Positions 53,698 through 62,264 of a DNA stretch of 64,000 nt are shown here, in pieces. The notes beneath the pieces were generated by a model. It saw only the letters and a list, made by a program, of their open reading frames with translations, ran no database searches and was not told the DNA's origin. A program made the translations under genes and the position numbers. Positions within the stretch are counted from its first letter, which is position 1. The number at the start of each line of letters is the position of its first letter. Source of the stretch: Micromonospora wenchangensis (GTDB taxonomy: Bacteria; Actinomycetota; Actinomycetes; Mycobacteriales; Micromonosporaceae); the NCBI RefSeq assembly GCF_002210435.1, contig NZ_MZMV01000022.1, forward strand, positions 44,819 through 108,818, in the 5' to 3' direction.

Positions 53698-54633
53698 TCA
53701 CTGGGGCAGTCTAGGCACCAACGTGGCGTTGTCGCCGACGCCGTACTGACCCGTCCGCTTCTCGGTGAGCTGTTGCACCAGGGCCAGGCTGGTGACCAGC
53801 TGCCCCTGTACCGTGTTGGCGTTGTCGACGGTGGAGATGGTCTGGGCGAGCACCGGGTCGCCACGGACCACGGCCACCAGGTTGCCCCCGGTGGAACCGT
53901 TGCCGCCGACGACGATCGCGCCGGTCCGGTCGAACTGCTCGGCGATCTTCACCACCGACTCGTCCTTCTTCGCCGAGTCCTTGTCGACGTACGGCTGCCC
54001 GCTGACCACCACCACGGCCTCGGCCGGGCCGGTGACCTTCTCCTCGCTGGTCAGGTAGCCGGCGTTGACGTACGCGGCCAGCACCGCCCGCCGGTCGGCG
54101 TCGGTCACCGGCGGGGTGCCCTGCGGCCGGTCGAGCAGGACGCTGGCCAGCAGGGCGCTGGAGGTCTCCACGCCGTTGCCGTTGCCCGGCAGCGCGGAGG
54201 CGGGGGCGGTGGGCCGGGCGGCGGTGACGGCCAACTCCATCAGGCTGGTGTTGTTGTCCGGGTTGACGAACTTGTCCTGGATGTCGACGCGGCCGGCCAC
54301 CGAGGCGCCGGCGGTCTGGAGCATCTTCAGCACACCCTCGGTGTGCTCCCGCCCGGTGGGCAGGCTGAGCACCATGACCCGCTTGCCGGTCAACTTGCCC
54401 GGGAGGATGATCTGCGCCATCTCGGCGGCGAAATCCTCCTCCATGTCCAGTTCCTTCTGCAGGCTGTTGACCGACTGCCGCATCTGCTGGTTGTCCTTGC
54501 GCAGCGAGTTGACGGTCTCCTTCAGCGAGTCGGCGACCGGCCCGTTGAGGGCGGCCGTGCCGACCACCAGGCCGATCGCCAACGCCAGGAAGACCGCGGT
54601 CAGGGACACCACGTGGTACCGGAAGTTGATCAC
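53698..54633 (-). CDS. steB: SteB / MctB-like cell-envelope protein (copper transporter family)
   Basis: A 311-residue protein with one N-terminal membrane helix (INFRYHVVSLTAVFLALAIGLVVGTAAL), then a coiled coil (SLRKDNQQMRQSVNSLQKEL, ~45-65) and an extracytoplasmic domain. This is the family of Rv1698/MctB (described as an outer-membrane copper export protein) and corynebacterial SteB, which works with SteA in cell division. GTG 54633 starts 27 bp after steA. The pair order matches M. tuberculosis Rv1697-Rv1698. Confidence 0.87.
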   Translation of the reverse strand: MINFRYHVVSLTAVFLALAIGLVVGTAALNGPVADSLKETVNSLRKDNQQMRQSVNSLQKELDMEEDFAAEMAQIILPGKLTGKRVMVLSLPTGREHTEGVLKMLQTAGASVAGRVDIQDKFVNPDNNTSLMELAVTAARPTAPASALPGNGNGVETSSALLASVLLDRPQGTPPVTDADRRAVLAAYVNAGYLTSEEKVTGPAEAVVVVSGQPYVDKDSAKKDESVVKIAEQFDRTGAIVVGGNGSTGGNLVAVVRGDPVLAQTISTVDNANTVQGQLVTSLALVQQLTEKRTGQYGVGDNATLVPRLPQ

Positions 54634-54660
54634 GCTTGCAGCCTCTTGATCGGTCGGGAG

Positions 54661-55839
54661 CTAGAAGAGCTGGCCGAGCTGGAACACGAAATTGTCCCAC
54701 CACTCGGAGACCACACCCAAATACGCCTTGCCGACGGTGGAGACCGCCACGGCCGACGCCATCGCGGCGATCGCCGACAGGACCAGCAGCAGCAGCGACG
54801 ACCCGGAGATGCTCTGCCGGTACAGCCGGCTCACCCCCTTGGCGTCGACCAGCTTCCCGCCGACCTTCAGCCGGGTCAGGAACGTCGAGGCCATCCCCCC
54901 GCGCCCCTTGTCCAGGAACTCCACGAGCGTGGCATGGGTACCGACCGCGACCAGCAGCGAGGCACCCTTCTCGTCGGCCAGCAGCATCGCCAGGTCCTCG
55001 CTGGTCGCCGCCGCCGGGAAGGTGATCGCCGGCACCCCGAGCCCGTTGACCCGGGCCAGGCCCGGCGCCCGGCCGTCCGGGTAGGCGTGCACGATAACCT
55101 CGGCCCCGCACCGCAACACGTCGTCGGTGACCGAATCCATGTCCCCGATGATCATGTCGGGGGTGTACCCCGCCTCGACCAGCGCGTCCGCCCCGCCGTC
55201 CACGCCGATCAACACCGGCTTGAACTCCCTGATGTACGGGCGCAGCACGTCCAGGTCGGCCTTGTAGTCGTAACCCCGGACCACGATCAGGCAGTGCCGC
55301 CCCTGCACCGGGGTCTGGATGTCCGGCACGCCCACCCCGTCGAGCAGCAGATCCCGCTCCTGACGCAGGTAGTCCATCGTGTTGGCGGCGAACGCCTCCA
55401 ACTGCACCGACAGACCCTCCCGGGCGTCGGACATCGCCTTGGCGACCGTCTCGGCATCCTGGAGATCACCGTGCGCGACCGGCTCGTCGCCCAGGAAGAC
55501 GGTGTTGCCCTCGATCCGGACGGTGTCACCCTCCCGGATCCGCTCGAACACCCCCTCGCCGAGGTCGTCCAGCAGCACGATGCCGGCACCGATCAACACC
55601 TCCGGACCGAGGTTGGGATACCGGCCCGACACCGACGGCTTGGCATTGAGCACCGCCGCGACACCGACCGCGACCAGCGAATCGGCCGCCACCCGGTCCA
55701 GATCGACATGGTCGATCACCGCGATGTCGCCGGGGCGGAGCCGGCCGACCAGCCGCTTGGTACGGCGATCCAGACGTGCGGTGCCGAGAACTGAGTCCGG
55801 TTCCGCGTTCCGGGCCCGGCGCAACGTGGGTAGACGCAT
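54661..55839 (-). CDS. steA: SteA cytokinetic protein
   Basis: A 392-residue protein: soluble N-terminal domain with GTARLDRRTKRLVGRLRPGDIAVIDHVDLDRVAADSLV, a thiamine-pyrophosphokinase-like region (GVDGGADALVEAGYTPDMIIGDMDSVTDD), and one C-terminal membrane helix (LLLLVLSAIAAMASAVAV). Homologues (Rv1697, C. glutamicum SteA) act with SteB in septation and envelope hydrolase control. ATG 55839 with AGGATGG upstream is preferred over the GTG/ATG codons up to 55869. It lies 119 bp after recN. Confidence 0.9.
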   Translation of the reverse strand: MRLPTLRRARNAEPDSVLGTARLDRRTKRLVGRLRPGDIAVIDHVDLDRVAADSLVAVGVAAVLNAKPSVSGRYPNLGPEVLIGAGIVLLDDLGEGVFERIREGDTVRIEGNTVFLGDEPVAHGDLQDAETVAKAMSDAREGLSVQLEAFAANTMDYLRQERDLLLDGVGVPDIQTPVQGRHCLIVVRGYDYKADLDVLRPYIREFKPVLIGVDGGADALVEAGYTPDMIIGDMDSVTDDVLRCGAEVIVHAYPDGRAPGLARVNGLGVPAITFPAAATSEDLAMLLADEKGASLLVAVGTHATLVEFLDKGRGGMASTFLTRLKVGGKLVDAKGVSRLYRQSISGSSLLLLVLSAIAAMASAVAVSTVGKAYLGVVSEWWDNFVFQLGQLF

Positions 55840-55958
55840 CGTGACCATCCTGGCATGGGAGGCAGGCATTTCCGTCGCGACATGCCTGAGCAGGGCCGCC
55901 TACCCAGGGAAGCACACCAGAGCACAGGCCGGTGTGCCTCCGCTCACAATCGTTGCCC

Positions 55959-57716
55959 TCAGGGCCGCCTTTCCTTCGCCGCGACGGCCAACAACTCCTC
56001 GGCATGCGCGATACCCAGATCCGAATCCGGCAAACCCGCGAGCATCCGCGCCAGCTCCCGGGCCCGCTCGGTGTCCTCCACCACGCGCACCCCACTGGTC
56101 GTCACCGCACCCCCGGTGTCCTTCGCCACCACCAGGTGCCGGTCGGCGAACGCCGCCACCTGCGGCAGGTGCGTCACCACCAACACCTGGTGACTGCGCG
56201 CCAACCGGGCCAACCGCCTACCGATCTCCACCGCCGCCTGCCCACCCACACCCGCGTCGACCTCGTCGAACACCAACGTCGGCGGACCGCCCGAACCGGC
56301 GAACACCACCTCGATGGCGAGCATCACCCGGGACAGCTCACCCCCGGAGGCACCCCGCTGCAACGGCAACGACGGCGCACCCGGATGGGCCAGCAACCGC
56401 AACTCCACCTCGTCGGCACCGTCCGGACCGACCCCGCACTCCACCCCGTTGACCGGCAACGTCGGCTCGGACCGCCCGGCCGGCCGGGGCAGCACCGCCA
56501 CCTCGATCCGCGCGTGCGGCATCGCCAACCCCGCCAACTCCACCGTCACCTGCTCGGCGAAGCGCACCGCCGCCTCCTGCCGGGACGCCGACAACCGCCC
56601 GGCCAACTCGGCCACCTCACCGGCCAGCCGCTGCGCCTCCCGGTCCAGCTCGTCGAGCAACTCGTCGGAGGTGTCCAGGTCGGACAACCGGGTCCGCGCC
56701 CGCTCCGCCCACGCGATCACCCCGTCGACGTCGTCGGCGTACTTACGGGTCAACGCCCGCAACGCCGCCCGCCGCTCGTAGATCGTCTGCAACCGGGCCG
56801 GGTCGGCGTCCAACGCCGCGAGATACGTCGACAGCTCCGCCGACACGTCCGCCACCAGGGTGGCCGCCTCCTCCAGCCGGCCGGCCAACTCGCCCAGCGC
56901 CGGATCGGTGCCGGCCTGCGCCTCCAGGGTCCGCCGGGCCGTACCGAGCAACGCCGTCGCGTCCGGCGTGTCGTCGGCCGCCTCCACCCCACCGGCCACA
57001 CACAGGTGCGCCAGCTGCGCCGCCGTCCGCAACCCCTCGGCATGTTCCAGCCGCTGCGCCTCGGCCTTCAACTCGTCGTCCTCACCCGGCTGCGGATCCA
57101 CCCGGGTGATCTCGTCCAGCCCCAGCCGCAGCAGATCGGCCTCCTGGTGCCGGGCGCGGGCGTTGCTGCGCCGGTCGGCCATGTCGTCGACCACCTGCCG
57201 CCACCGCGCGTACGCCTCCCGCAGCGCGTCGACCAGCTTCTCGTGCCCCGGCCCGGCGAACCGGTCCAGCGCCGCCCGCTGCTCGGCCGGCCGCAGCAGC
57301 CGCAACTGGTCGGACTGGCCGTGCACCGCCACCACCTGCTCGCCGACCTCGCCGAGCATCGACACCGGCATGCTGCGGCCACCCAGATGCGCCCGGGACC
57401 GCCCCTCCACCGTCACCGTCCGGCTCATCAGCAGCGAACCGTCGTCGTCGGGCCCCCCACCGGCGTCGACGATCCGGGCGTGCACCACGTCGGCCACCCG
57501 GCCGTCGAGCCGCAACCGCCCCTCGACCGTCGCCCGCCCCGGCGCGGCCCGCACCCGACCCGCGTCGGCCCGCCCGCCGAACAGCAGGCCGAGACCGGTC
57601 ACCACCATCGTCTTGCCGGCACCGGTCTCACCGGTGATGACGTTCATCCCGCCGGCCAGCGGCAGGGTGGTGTCCTCGATGACGCCCAGTCCGGTGATCC
57701 GCAGCTCTTCCAGCAC
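55959..57716 (-). CDS. recN: DNA repair protein RecN
   Basis: A 585-residue SMC-like ATPase: Walker A VITGETGAGKTMVVTGLGLLFGG near residue 30, long central coiled coils (~150-350), and the C-terminal signature LPLQRGASGGELSRVMLAIEVVF with Walker B PTLVFDEVDAGVGGQAAVEIG and VLVVTHLPQVAAFADRH. RecN helps repair double-strand breaks. GTG 57716 matches the family start (LEELRITGLGVI). It sits between nadK and steA as in Rv1695-Rv1697. Confidence 0.95.
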   Translation of the reverse strand: MLEELRITGLGVIEDTTLPLAGGMNVITGETGAGKTMVVTGLGLLFGGRADAGRVRAAPGRATVEGRLRLDGRVADVVHARIVDAGGGPDDDGSLLMSRTVTVEGRSRAHLGGRSMPVSMLGEVGEQVVAVHGQSDQLRLLRPAEQRAALDRFAGPGHEKLVDALREAYARWRQVVDDMADRRSNARARHQEADLLRLGLDEITRVDPQPGEDDELKAEAQRLEHAEGLRTAAQLAHLCVAGGVEAADDTPDATALLGTARRTLEAQAGTDPALGELAGRLEEAATLVADVSAELSTYLAALDADPARLQTIYERRAALRALTRKYADDVDGVIAWAERARTRLSDLDTSDELLDELDREAQRLAGEVAELAGRLSASRQEAAVRFAEQVTVELAGLAMPHARIEVAVLPRPAGRSEPTLPVNGVECGVGPDGADEVELRLLAHPGAPSLPLQRGASGGELSRVMLAIEVVFAGSGGPPTLVFDEVDAGVGGQAAVEIGRRLARLARSHQVLVVTHLPQVAAFADRHLVVAKDTGGAVTTSGVRVVEDTERARELARMLAGLPDSDLGIAHAEELLAVAAKERRP

Positions 57717-57875
57717 AGCACCCGACAGTAGACGCGTGCTGCGACAGTTGACCAGCCGGCACGGGGCACCGCACCGGCAGGAAATCCTCCACCGCCCGGC
57801 CACCGGCACAGCGCCGCTGGTCGACGGCCCCGCAGGTGACCACGGACACCCGCACCGGCCCCGCCCGGGACGGGA

Positions 57876-58760
57876 TCAGCGGCGGCTACCGCGCCAACCC
57901 TGCACCGGCAGATCGAACTTCGCCACCAGCCGGTCGGTGAACGGCCGGTCCCGCAACCGCACCACCCGCACCGGCAGTGCGCCCCGACGCACCGTCACCG
58001 TCGCCCCCGGCGGCAGGTCGTAGACCCGCCGACCGTCGCAACACAGCACCGCCAACGTGGTGAACGGATCGACCGTGATGACGAACGTGGACGTCGGCGC
58101 GGTCACCAGCGGCCGGCTGAACAGCGCGTGCGCGCTGATCGGCACCAGCAGCAGCGCCTCCACCTCCGGCCAGACCACCGGCCCGCCACCGGAGAACGCG
58201 TACGCCGTCGAACCGGTGGGCGTGGCGCACACCACACCGTCGCAGCCGTACCGGGACAACGGGCGACCGTCCACGTCGACCAGCAACTCCAGCATCTGGG
58301 CACGCTCGCCCTTCTCGACGCTGATCTCGTTGAGCGCCCACGACTCGATCGTCGGGCCACCGTCGAACTCGGCCGTGACGTCGAGGGTGAGCCGTTCGTC
58401 CACCGTGTAGTTGCGCCCCACCACGTCCCGCACCGCCGTGTCGAGATCGTCGATCTCGGCCTCGGCCAGGAAACCCACCTTGCCCAGGTTGATCCCGAGC
58501 AGCGGCACCTTCGCCGGCCGGGCCAGCTCCGCCGCCCGCAGGAACGTGCCGTCCCCGCCGAGCGCGAAGACGATCTCGGCACCCTCCGCCGCCTGGAGAC
58601 CGTCCACCGGCACCACCCCGGGCAGGTCGAGATCCTCGGCCTCCTCGGCCACCACCCGCACCTCGAAACCGGCCGCGATCAGGTCGGCGGCGACCGCCCG
58701 GGCGTGCTCGGTGCTGCGCCGCCGCCCGGTGTGCGTCACCAGCAGGGCCGTCCGGCTCAC
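57876..58760 (-). CDS. nadK: NAD kinase
   Basis: A 294-residue kinase: TALLVTHTGRRRSTEHARAVA, the substrate/phosphate motif FALGGDGTFLRAAELA, GINLGKVGFLAEAE, CATPTGSTAYAFSGGGPVVWP and LVPISAHALFSRPLV. It makes NADP from NAD. GTG 58760 has GGTGG-like upstream bases and gives the family N-terminus. 109 bp separate it from tlyA and 159 bp from recN; no gene is seen in these gaps. Confidence 0.95.
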   Translation of the reverse strand: MSRTALLVTHTGRRRSTEHARAVAADLIAAGFEVRVVAEEAEDLDLPGVVPVDGLQAAEGAEIVFALGGDGTFLRAAELARPAKVPLLGINLGKVGFLAEAEIDDLDTAVRDVVGRNYTVDERLTLDVTAEFDGGPTIESWALNEISVEKGERAQMLELLVDVDGRPLSRYGCDGVVCATPTGSTAYAFSGGGPVVWPEVEALLLVPISAHALFSRPLVTAPTSTFVITVDPFTTLAVLCCDGRRVYDLPPGATVTVRRGALPVRVVRLRDRPFTDRLVAKFDLPVQGWRGSRR

Positions 58761-58869
58761 CGGTGCCACCGCCCGCCCCGCACCCGGCCAGCCCCACCAT
58801 CGCTGAGGTCCACCGGACCCGCCTCCCGTCCGCCCCCACGGGGCACCGTCCCGACGCCGCCCACCACGC

Positions 58870-59715
<846 letters not shown>

Positions 59716-59733
59716 GGGGGTGGTTCTCTCCGG

Positions 59734-60042
59734 TCAGGTCTGATCGATGGTGGCGAGGGTTTCCCGCAACGTCTGGTAAGCCGCCTCGTACTGCGCGATC
59801 TGGTCGGCCGGGGACAGGCCCTCGGCGTTGGCCATCGCCCGCACGGCGGCGTCGACCGCCGGATGCCGGGCGTCGTCGACCTCGTCGTCGCGCCCCACGA
59901 CCGGCAGCGGGCCGGGCCGGCCCACATGCGGCGGTGGACCGGGACGGGCAGCCGGCGGGCCGGGCCGGCCGGCCGGCGGCGGACCGGGGCGGAACGGGGC
60001 GGTCACGGCCGGCTTCCCACGGGACGGCTCACGCGGCACCAC
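59734..60042 (-). CDS. Small Pro-rich hypothetical protein between the phasin-like gene and tlyA
   Basis: A 102-residue ORF. The N-terminal half is Pro/Gly/Arg-rich (PAGRPGPPAARPGPPPHVGRP). The C-terminal ~45 residues form a likely helix pair (DDARHPAVDAAVRAMANAEG, DQIAQYEAAYQTLRETLATI). It begins 14 bases inside the preceding gene and ends 18 bp before tlyA. Small genes of this kind occur at the same place in other actinobacteria (Rv1693 position). Function unknown. Confidence 0.7.
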   Translation of the reverse strand: MVPREPSRGKPAVTAPFRPGPPPAGRPGPPAARPGPPPHVGRPGPLPVVGRDDEVDDARHPAVDAAVRAMANAEGLSPADQIAQYEAAYQTLRETLATIDQT

Positions 60043-60724
60043 CGGAGCCGCCGTCGTGGCCGGGGGTCACCTTCCCGGGGCGGGGAGCATCCCCGCCGGC
60101 TCCGGCCGACCCGGTGGGCGACGGGACCGCGTCCGCCGCCGACCCGGACTTCTTCGCCACCGCCTTCTTCGCGACCGCCTTCTTGGCCACGGCCTTCGGG
60201 GCCGTCGTCGCCACCGTCGTCGGGGTCACCGCCTTCTTCGCCACCGCCTTCCTGGCGACGGCCTTCTTCGTCACCGCCCCGGTCGCCGGTCGGACGGTCC
60301 CGGCCGCCGCCGCGGGAGTCGGCCCGGCCGTCGGGTCGGCCCCGGACCCCATCCCCGCGCCGCCGGTCGGCGGGACGGTCGTATCCGGTGCCGCGTCACC
60401 GGCCGGCGACACCCCAGGCACGCCCTTCGCCTCACGGAGCTGCCGTTCCAGTTCGTGCACCCGGCGGGTCAGCTCGGCGACCTCGTCGGCCGTCGCCAGC
60501 CCCACCGCACCGAGCGCCCGGTCCACCTCGAAGCGGACCAGCTTGGTCAGCGCCTCCCGGTTCGCCGCGCCGGTGGCGAGGAGTTCCTCGGCGAGCGCCT
60601 GCAACTGGACGGCCGTCGCGCCGCCCGTGCCGGCCAACCGCCGGGCGGCGTCCTGTGCCCTCTTCCGGGGCGCCTCCGTCAGGCCCAGGGCCAGCTCCAG
60701 GTAGGCGCGCCACGCGTCCTGCAT
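60029..60724 (-). CDS. Phasin-like helical protein with histone H1-like Lys/Ala tail
   Basis: A 231-residue protein. Residues 1-100 are helical and phasin-like (MQDAWRAYLELALGLTEAPR; FEVDRALGAVGLATADEVAEL, then RRVHELERQLREAK as a short coiled coil). Residues ~145-195 carry KKAVARKAVAKKAV and KAVAKKAVAKKAVAKKSG runs, as in H1-like DNA-binding tails. The combination suggests a granule- or nucleoid-associated protein that can bind DNA. ATG 60724. It overlaps the next small ORF by 14 bases. Divergent from the SCP2-like gene. Confidence 0.78.
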   Translation of the reverse strand: MQDAWRAYLELALGLTEAPRKRAQDAARRLAGTGGATAVQLQALAEELLATGAANREALTKLVRFEVDRALGAVGLATADEVAELTRRVHELERQLREAKGVPGVSPAGDAAPDTTVPPTGGAGMGSGADPTAGPTPAAAAGTVRPATGAVTKKAVARKAVAKKAVTPTTVATTAPKAVAKKAVAKKAVAKKSGSAADAVPSPTGSAGAGGDAPRPGKVTPGHDGGSGGAA

Positions 60725-60836
60725 GACTCAAGTCCTTCCGCGGGGGCAGTGTGCGGCCCTCACGCTACCGGGCGCCCCGAGCCGTCCCTTGCGGTACGGT
60801 GCCGGAAAACGGCGTGGCGGGTACGAAGGAGACGAT

Positions 60837-61172
60837 GTGGCAAGCGTGGACGAGTGCCGACAGGCCCTGCGGGATCTTGCCGACCGGTTGGACCGGCACG
60901 CCGACGCCGCCAGGAAGATCGATCTGGACCGGACCCTGGCCTGCCGGATCACCGATCTGGAGACCGCGTTCCACGGCCGGATCGAAGGCGGACGGCTGGT
61001 CGATCTCGCCGACGGTGACGACCCCAAGGCGAAGATCGCCCTGACCACCTCCAGTGACGACCTGGTCGCCCTGGTGCACGGCCAGCTCGACGTCACCAAG
61101 GCGGTCGCGGCCCGCCGGGTCTCCATCAAGGCCAGCCCGTTCGACCTGCTGAAACTGCGCAAGCTGCTCTGA
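60837..61172 (+). CDS. SCP2-like sterol/lipid-carrier domain protein
   Basis: A 111-residue protein with an SCP2-type fold: ACRITDLETAFHGRIEGGRLVDLADGDDPKAKIALTTSSDDLVALVHGQLDVTKAVAARRVSIKASPFDLLKLRKLL. The DLVALV..G....A...G...I.G....LLKL pattern is the C-terminal half of the domain. It may bind a lipid or hydrophobic ligand. GTG 60837 has AAGGAG five bases upstream. It is the only plus-strand gene in the core block and has no operon partner. Confidence 0.8.
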   Translation: MASVDECRQALRDLADRLDRHADAARKIDLDRTLACRITDLETAFHGRIEGGRLVDLADGDDPKAKIALTTSSDDLVALVHGQLDVTKAVAARRVSIKASPFDLLKLRKLL

Positions 61173-61244
61173 GCGGCCGCCCGGCGACGAACGGGCCGGC
61201 ACCGATGCCCGGTGCCGGCCCGTTCCACCGTCAGGTGGCGTGCC

Positions 61245-62264
61245 TCAGGTGGCCAGGCCGAACCCGGCCAGCGCCTGCTCCGCCTCCGGGGAGGCCGGGC
61301 GGACGTCCGCTCCGGTGCCCGTCTCCCAGGCGACCGCGCAGAGCACGGCCACCGCGTCCAGGGGCCGGCCGGCACCGCGCAACTCCACCGCACCGTCCAC
61401 CGCCGCCGCCGACCATCCACCGGCCTGCGGGGTGCCGGGGACCCGGACCACCGCCGTCGGATCGAAGAGCCCGGCCAGGTCGGCCGCCACGTGGGTCGGC
61501 CGCCGCTGCTCGGGGGCACCCAACAGCTCGGCTACGTCGCTGACGCCGGTGAGCACCAGCAGGCTGTCCAGCCCGGCCCGGCGGGCACCCTCGATGTCGG
61601 TGTCCAGCCGGTCACCGACCACCAGCGTGCGGCCGGTGCCGGCCCGCCGGGCGGCCGTGGTGAACAGCGCCGGCTCGGGCTTGCCGACCACCACGTCGGG
61701 CACCCGGTCCAGGGCGTGCCGCAGCGCGGCCACCAGCGACCCGTTGCCGGGCAGCGGCCCCCGTCCACTCGGCAGCGTCCGGTCCGTGTTGGTGGCCACC
61801 CAGGTCGCCCCGGCCCGGATCGCCACCGACGCCTCGGCCAGGTCCACCCAGCCCACCTGCGGGCCGTACCCCTGCACGACGGCGACCGGCGCGGCGTCGG
61901 CGCGGTCGACGGGGGTGAGCCCGACGGCGCTGATCTCGGCGCGCAGCGCCTCGGCACCGACGACGAGCACCGCCGCGCCGGCCGGCAGCCGGTCCCGCAG
62001 CAGCTCCGCGGAGGCGGCGGCCGAGGTGAGCACCTCCGCCGGGTCAGCCGGTACGCCGATGCCCGTGAGCAGGTCGGCGACCTCGCTGGAGCGCCGCGAG
62101 GCGTTGTTCGTGGCGAACGCCACCGACCGGCCCTCGGCCCGCAGCGCGCCGAGGGCCTCGACCGCACCGGGGATCGGCCGGTCGATCAGGTAGATCACTC
62201 CGTCCAGGTCGAAGACGACCAGGGCGTACCCGTCGATCAGCCGGTCCCCGGCGGCCGCCGTCAT
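61245..62264 (-). CDS. HAD-superfamily phosphatase (NagD / Rv1692-like)
   Basis: A 339-residue HAD type IIA phosphatase: VVFDLDGVIYLIDRPIPGA (DxDG nucleophile motif), FATNNASRRS (motif II, cf. TNN), VVGKPEPALF (motif III Lys) and LVVGDRLDTDIEGARRAGLDSLLVLTG (motif IV). M. tuberculosis Rv1692 is a glycerol-3-phosphate phosphatase, the likely role here. A ~65-residue C-terminal extension follows. ATG 62264 overlaps the TPR-gene stop by four bases. Confidence 0.9.
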   Translation of the reverse strand: MTAAAGDRLIDGYALVVFDLDGVIYLIDRPIPGAVEALGALRAEGRSVAFATNNASRRSSEVADLLTGIGVPADPAEVLTSAAASAELLRDRLPAGAAVLVVGAEALRAEISAVGLTPVDRADAAPVAVVQGYGPQVGWVDLAEASVAIRAGATWVATNTDRTLPSGRGPLPGNGSLVAALRHALDRVPDVVVGKPEPALFTTAARRAGTGRTLVVGDRLDTDIEGARRAGLDSLLVLTGVSDVAELLGAPEQRRPTHVAADLAGLFDPTAVVRVPGTPQAGGWSAAAVDGAVELRGAGRPLDAVAVLCAVAWETGTGADVRPASPEAEQALAGFGLAT

